DNA from: Shewanella denitrificans OS217
Lineage (GTDB): Bacteria > Pseudomonadota > Gammaproteobacteria > Enterobacterales > Shewanellaceae
Assembly: GCF_000013765.1 (NCBI RefSeq)
Contig: NC_007954.1
Coordinates: 3,162,001 to 3,226,000, forward strand
Direction: 5' to 3'
DNA length: 64,000 bases
The translations under genes and the position numbers were made by a program. This document shows positions 60,141-64,000 of this stretch, in pieces. The notes beneath the pieces are model-generated. The model was not told where the DNA came from and did not search any database. It saw nothing but the letters and a program-made list of their open reading frames with translations. The stretch's first letter is position 1. Every line of letters begins with the position of its first letter.

Positions 60141-60510
60141 TTCATCCTTTTGACGGTATCTTTCGTCTTGATAGTTAGTTTGGAACGAGCGCAAGTTTGC
60201 CTTGTTTATATTGCAGAAATATTTCAGTGCTAATAATAAACCAACAGTTTAGATGAAAATTACATAAAAGTTTTCATCATCTTTCGTAAATTCATTGGTT
60301 TAATTAATTTGACTGAGTTATGACAATTGAACAGTTCACTCCAAAACTTAGCAAATCATACTAATGCTTCGCCTTGCACAAGATGTTTAAGCCAAGATTT
60401 CAGTTCAATTTGAGCAACTAGGAATAAACAACAATACCCTTATAGCGAGGTTTACCCCATGGACCGTATACCGTAAACTGCATTTTTTATTTATTTAATG
60501 AGTGCCTGAT
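60141..60510. other. Regulatory region between the porin and rdgC genes
   Basis: This is an AT-rich region (about 370 bases) between divergent genes. Besides the candidate Pho box at 60309-60326, which reads toward the porin, I see no RNA element, repeat or gene. Confidence 0.45.
60309..60326 (-). promoter_or_regulatory. Candidate Pho box upstream of the porin gene
   Basis: The minus strand reads TTGTCATAACTCAGTCAA, matching the Pho box consensus at 14 of 18 positions, including both TGTCAT-like half-sites (TGTCAT and AGTCA). It lies about 170 bases before the porin start, which is farther than usual. Confidence 0.55.
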
Positions 60511-61422
60511 ATGTGGTTTAAAAATCTTACCCTCTATCGTTTTAATAAGCCTTTTTCTGTGGATACCGAGGCACTGGAAACTGCATTAGCTGATTTCACT
60601 TTTTCACCTTGTTCTAGCCAAGATATCAGTAAGTTTGGCTTCTCTAAAGCCCTAGGTAAAAAAGGCAGCGCCTTAGTGCATAGCGCCGAAAATCGTCATC
60701 TCATTTGTGTGACTAAAGAAGAGAAGATTCTTCCTGGGCAAGTGATCAAAGAAGCCTTAGATGAGAAAGTGGCTGAAATTGAAGAACTAGAAAACCGCAA
60801 GGTCACTAAGAAAGAAAAAGACACCATTAAAGATGAAATCACTACCACCTTATTACCACGAGCATTTTCGCGTCGCAGTCAGACCCACGCGTTAATTTTG
60901 CCCGAAATAGAGATGATTTTGGTAGACAGTTCAAGTGCCACTAAAGCCGAAGAGTTGTTAGCTTTATTGCGTAAAGCCTTAGGCAGTCTGCCCGTCATTC
61001 CTTTAAGTTTCACCACACCAATAGAACAGACATTAACCCAATGGCTGCAAGCTGGTGAATCACCGCTGCCCTTTGCCATGCAAGATGAGGCCGAGCTTAA
61101 GTCTGATTCAGATGAAGGTGGTATCGTCAGATTTAAGCAGCAAGTGCTGCAAGAAGATGAAGTACTTGCCCATATAGCAACAGGAAAGTCAGTGCATAAA
61201 CTGGCACTGCATTTTGCTCAGTCCATCGCCTTTTTAATGCAATCTGATGCCAGCGTCAAACGCCTTAAGTTTTCTGAAGAGTTTAGGGCCAATAACGATG
61301 AAGTGAGTGGTGAAGATCCATTAGCCAGACTCGATGCAGACTTTGCTTTAATGGGCAGCGAGTTAATCGCCTTTGTGCAAGCCTTAACGCAAGCCTTAGG
61401 CCCTATGGAAGAAAGCATCTAA
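60511..61422 (+). CDS. rdgC: Recombination-associated protein RdgC
   Basis: This 303-residue protein starts at ATG 60511 (MWFKNLTLYRFNKPFSVDTE), as in other RdgC proteins; a GTG three codons earlier is rejected. It has LITVTKEEKILPGQVI-like wording at about 75, TLLPRAFSRRSQTHALI, and the C-terminal ALHFAQSIAFLMQSDASVKR. RdgC binds DNA as a ring-shaped dimer and inhibits RecA. It has its own terminator. Confidence 0.95.
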   Translation: MWFKNLTLYRFNKPFSVDTEALETALADFTFSPCSSQDISKFGFSKALGKKGSALVHSAENRHLICVTKEEKILPGQVIKEALDEKVAEIEELENRKVTKKEKDTIKDEITTTLLPRAFSRRSQTHALILPEIEMILVDSSSATKAEELLALLRKALGSLPVIPLSFTTPIEQTLTQWLQAGESPLPFAMQDEAELKSDSDEGGIVRFKQQVLQEDEVLAHIATGKSVHKLALHFAQSIAFLMQSDASVKRLKFSEEFRANNDEVSGEDPLARLDADFALMGSELIAFVQALTQALGPMEESI

Positions 61423-61473
61423 TTTTTTAACTGGCTACTTGCTCGCAAGAGCAGGCCAATGAGTAAACATAAC

Positions 61474-61522
61474 AAGCGATTAATCTGCGCCGCAATGGGC
61501 ATAAGTTAATCGCTTATTTTTT
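61474..61522 (+). terminator. Terminator after rdgC
   Basis: AAGCGATTAA (61474-61483) and TTAATCGCTT (61506-61515) form a perfect 10-bp stem with a 22-base loop, followed by ATTTTTT. Confidence 0.75.
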
Positions 61523-61711
61523 GGTTTAAGCCTCGCCAGCATCATCTTAGACACATTCGCTAACACTCTATATTGCCCTTTTGCCTCGTAGTTTATTAGC
61601 ATTAGCTGCCGATAATATTCAGGATCCAACGGTGCGGTTAATTACCACCATATCTGCAATCAGACAAGTGCCACAAACGGCAAACTTGCGTCCAAATTAA
61701 GGTCTTAACTT

Positions 61712-63586
61712 ATGCCTCTATATCGTAAAAGTGTATTGTCACTCGCCCTACTCTCGGCGCTGACTGGACTAGCCTTCAATGCCTATGCCCATGATGGGAC
61801 TCATGTGGCGACAAGTAGTGTAACTAGCGTGAGCTCAGCCTCAAGTAAAACAGAAAACCTAAGTGATGCATCAAGCCAGGCAAACCAATTGTTTGATGAG
61901 ATATTTATGGCGGAAGTCATGGCCAATCCAGTGTCACAAACTTTTCTAGGCATCAAACAAGACTACGACAAATGGAATGACATCAGTGATGCCGCCGAAG
62001 ATAAGCGCATGCTTAAAATAAAAGAGCATTTGGCAACACTTGCAAAAATTGACCAACACAAACTAGATGGACAAACTCGCTTAAGCTATGAATTACTTGA
62101 GGCCGACTTGAAGCAAACCTTAGCTCAAGATAAATGGCGTCATCACAGCTACCCAGTGAATCAAATGTACGGCCAGCATACTATGCTGGCATCATTATTA
62201 ATCAACCAACATCAAATTATCGACATCAGTGATGCCAATGCCTATATCAGTCGTTTGAACGGTATACCTGAGATGCTGGCTCAGCTTGAAATCAATCTTG
62301 AAATTAGAGCGAAAAAAAATATCATCGCACCCAAATTTGTCTTCCCTTACGCCATTTCGGACAGTAATAACATCATCAAAGGTGCTCCCTTTGATGACAG
62401 CGACAAGTCAAGTGCAATTTGGGCCGACTTTAATCGTAAAATAGATGCCTTAACTTTGACCCCTGAGCAGAAAAAACAATTACTGACTCAAGCAAAAAGT
62501 GCTTTAACAGATAAGGTAAAACCAGCCTATGAACACTTTATTAGCTATATAAAAACCTTAGAAGCCAGAGCCGATAATCGCGATGGAGTGTGGAAATTCC
62601 CCGATGGCGAAGCTTTTTATAATGATGCACTGGCCAAGACCACGACAACAGAGATGTCATCAACTCAAATACACCAACTTGGTCTTGCCGAAGTTGAGCG
62701 TATTCATGCCGCTATGGAAGTCATCAAGAATAAGGTGAACTTCAAAGGCAGCTTACAAGCATTTTTTGTCTTTATGCGGGACGATCCACAGTTTTATTAC
62801 CCAGATACCCTAGAGGGCAGAGCGGCCTATCTTACCGAAGCCAGAACCGTTATCAACACTATGCATTCTCGCCTCGATGAAGTGTTTAACATCCAGCCAA
62901 AGGCTGAGTTAAAGGTAAAGAAAGTTGAAGCGTTCCGAGAACAATCTGCTGGCAAGGCCTTCTACGAGCCACCAGCCCCCGATGGTTCACGACCGGGTAC
63001 CTTTTACGCCAATCTTTATGACATGAAGTCCATGCCTAAATATCAGCTCGAGGCGTTAGCCTATCATGAGGGGATCCCAGGACATCATATGCAAATTGCC
63101 ATAGCACAAGAGCTTACCAATGTGCCTAAGTTCCGTAAATTTGGCAGTTATACTGCGTATATCGAAGGCTGGGGCCTGTATACCGAATATTTCCCTAAGG
63201 AAATGGGGTTCTATGCCGACCCCTACTCTGACTTTGGACGTCTTTCTATGGAACTTTGGCGCGCCTGTCGTCTGGTTGTCGACACTGGCATCCATAGCCA
63301 GAAATGGACTCGTGAGCAAGCCATTGCCTACTACATGGATAACACCCCCAACGCCGAATTAGACGCCATTAAAATGGTAGAACGCCATATCGTAATGCCA
63401 TCCCAAGCAACCGCGTACAAGGTAGGGATGATAAAAATTCTCGAGCTTAGAGAAAAAGCGCAACAGCAGCTGGGGGAGCAATTCTCCTTAGGCCAGTTCC
63501 ATACCTTGTTGCTTAAAAATGGCCCGCTGCCGCTCACAATTCTAGAGCAACAAGTGGAAGAGTGGATAAAAGCTAAGAGTATTTAA
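61712..63586 (+). CDS. DUF885 family exported protein
   Basis: This 624-residue protein has a signal peptide (hydrophobic about 10-22, cut after AYA), then the DUF885 domain. ALAYHEGIPGHHMQIAIAQE carries an HExxH-like HEGIPGHH site (putative metal ligands), followed by AYIEGWGLYTEYFPKEMGFY. The family is thought to be metallopeptidase-like and has been found in tripeptidyl or dipeptidase-type preparations, but most members are unstudied. It is probably periplasmic. It is a single gene. Confidence 0.88.
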   Translation: MPLYRKSVLSLALLSALTGLAFNAYAHDGTHVATSSVTSVSSASSKTENLSDASSQANQLFDEIFMAEVMANPVSQTFLGIKQDYDKWNDISDAAEDKRMLKIKEHLATLAKIDQHKLDGQTRLSYELLEADLKQTLAQDKWRHHSYPVNQMYGQHTMLASLLINQHQIIDISDANAYISRLNGIPEMLAQLEINLEIRAKKNIIAPKFVFPYAISDSNNIIKGAPFDDSDKSSAIWADFNRKIDALTLTPEQKKQLLTQAKSALTDKVKPAYEHFISYIKTLEARADNRDGVWKFPDGEAFYNDALAKTTTTEMSSTQIHQLGLAEVERIHAAMEVIKNKVNFKGSLQAFFVFMRDDPQFYYPDTLEGRAAYLTEARTVINTMHSRLDEVFNIQPKAELKVKKVEAFREQSAGKAFYEPPAPDGSRPGTFYANLYDMKSMPKYQLEALAYHEGIPGHHMQIAIAQELTNVPKFRKFGSYTAYIEGWGLYTEYFPKEMGFYADPYSDFGRLSMELWRACRLVVDTGIHSQKWTREQAIAYYMDNTPNAELDAIKMVERHIVMPSQATAYKVGMIKILELREKAQQQLGEQFSLGQFHTLLLKNGPLPLTILEQQVEEWIKAKSI

Positions 63587-64000
63587 CCTCAGCTCGGGAT
63601 AATAAATGTATATCAAACAGCTCTTTGCACCGCTAACTGCGTTGAGTTCACTTGCAATAGGCTAGCTATTGACGCGTAAACTCGCCTTGTTATCAGTGCA
63701 AAGTTCAAGTTTGAGTGCTAGATGTTGAATTTAGGCTGTTTCAACACCATTTATTCATCTCTTAACCCGAGTTGAGGTTATTTAACTTTATTTTTCAATA
63801 GGCAAAAAAATACCCCAGCCAAAGGCTGGGGTAACCAAAAAAGACAGGATGATGGTTTAAGTCCGGTATTGTTTTAATTATAAACTGCTACCAGTAGCTA
63901 TCTGAACTAAGCCAAGCGATTAAGCTTACACACATTAAGATGGGGTCATATCTTAATATCTGCAGTAATAAACTTATCTCAAATCAACTGCAAGCCATTG
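63587..64000. other. Gene-free right end with a terminator for a gene beyond the window
   Basis: No coding frame is evident in these 414 bases. The only clear element is the hairpin at 63811-63833. The bases from 63834 to the window end show no open frame long enough to call. Confidence 0.5.
63805..63833 (-). terminator. Terminator, oriented leftward
   Basis: TACCCCAGCC and GGCTGGGGTA form a perfect 10-bp stem with a 3-base loop (63811-63833). On the minus strand it is followed by TTTTTTT. It would end transcription of a minus-strand gene starting to the right of the window. Confidence 0.8.

Noticed and set aside
1..64000. tRNA, rRNA, integrase, complete insertion sequence, or phage genes
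   Set aside because: I saw no cloverleaf-like tRNA ends, no transposase or integrase motif and no phage structural genes, although I cannot run a search.

Overview
The window looks like the chromosome of a marine gammaproteobacterium, very probably a Shewanella and possibly close to S. denitrificans. This rests on the end of an EPA-type polyunsaturated fatty acid synthase operon (pfaD) at the left edge, the yggS-proC-yggT-rdgB-hemW and pilT-pilU neighbourhood, rfaH, phoBR with a porin, and a fused ketoisomerase/N-acetyltransferase of the FdtD type, an enzyme I recall as characterised from S. denitrificans. No species call can be proven from the sequence alone.

Layout. 0-3 kb: 3' end of pfaD, two small genes, and an ECF sigma factor between two small CPxC membrane proteins. 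3.3-12.4 kb: a periplasmic binding protein, an FAH-family hydrolase, a chemotaxis receptor, the rimB-rimK-deacylase operon, a DUF2461 protein and an RNA m5C methyltransferase. 12.5-44.4 kb: a surface-polysaccharide (O-antigen type) locus, all on the minus strand. It begins with rfaH and a leader holding three ops-like sites, followed by an SLBB export protein, a four-helix-bundle protein and wzz. Next come a putative ulosonic-acid module (aldolase fusion, HAD phosphatase, CMP-sugar synthetase), a P-loop/sulfotransferase-like protein and wzx. Then rfbBADC, fdtD-fdtB and rfbFG with an epimerase and an aminotransferase, glycosyltransferases and wzy. It ends with a bacillosamine-type pgl module and galE. 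44.6-64 kb: housekeeping genes (ruvX, yqgE, yciH, hemH, pilTU, yggS, proC, yggT, rdgB, hemW, phoBR, porin, rdgC, a DUF885 protein).

How it fits together. The locus appears to make activated sugars on four carriers. On dTDP these are rhamnose and an acetamido-dideoxygalactose. On CDP it is a 6-deoxy, probably aminated, hexose. On UDP it is a diacetamido sugar used to start the chain on lipid. On CMP it is a ulosonic acid made by an unusual aldolase. Wzx, Wzy, Wzz and the export protein would assemble the polymer, and RfaH acting at the ops sites would let RNA polymerase read the roughly 30-kb operon. The middle of the locus (about 18-36 kb) is visibly AT-rich compared with its flanks, as expected for transferred O-antigen genes.

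Intergenic DNA across the window carries a mosaic repeat family built from TTCTAGG heptamers and small palindromes. One pure heptamer tract of about 13 copies sits just upstream of wzz. Candidate PhoB boxes precede phoB and the porin gene. The strongest candidates for something undescribed are the aldolase-fusion ulosonic-acid module, the three-ops leader, the 18-residue peptide upstream of rfaH, and the ECF sigma flanked by CPxC membrane proteins.
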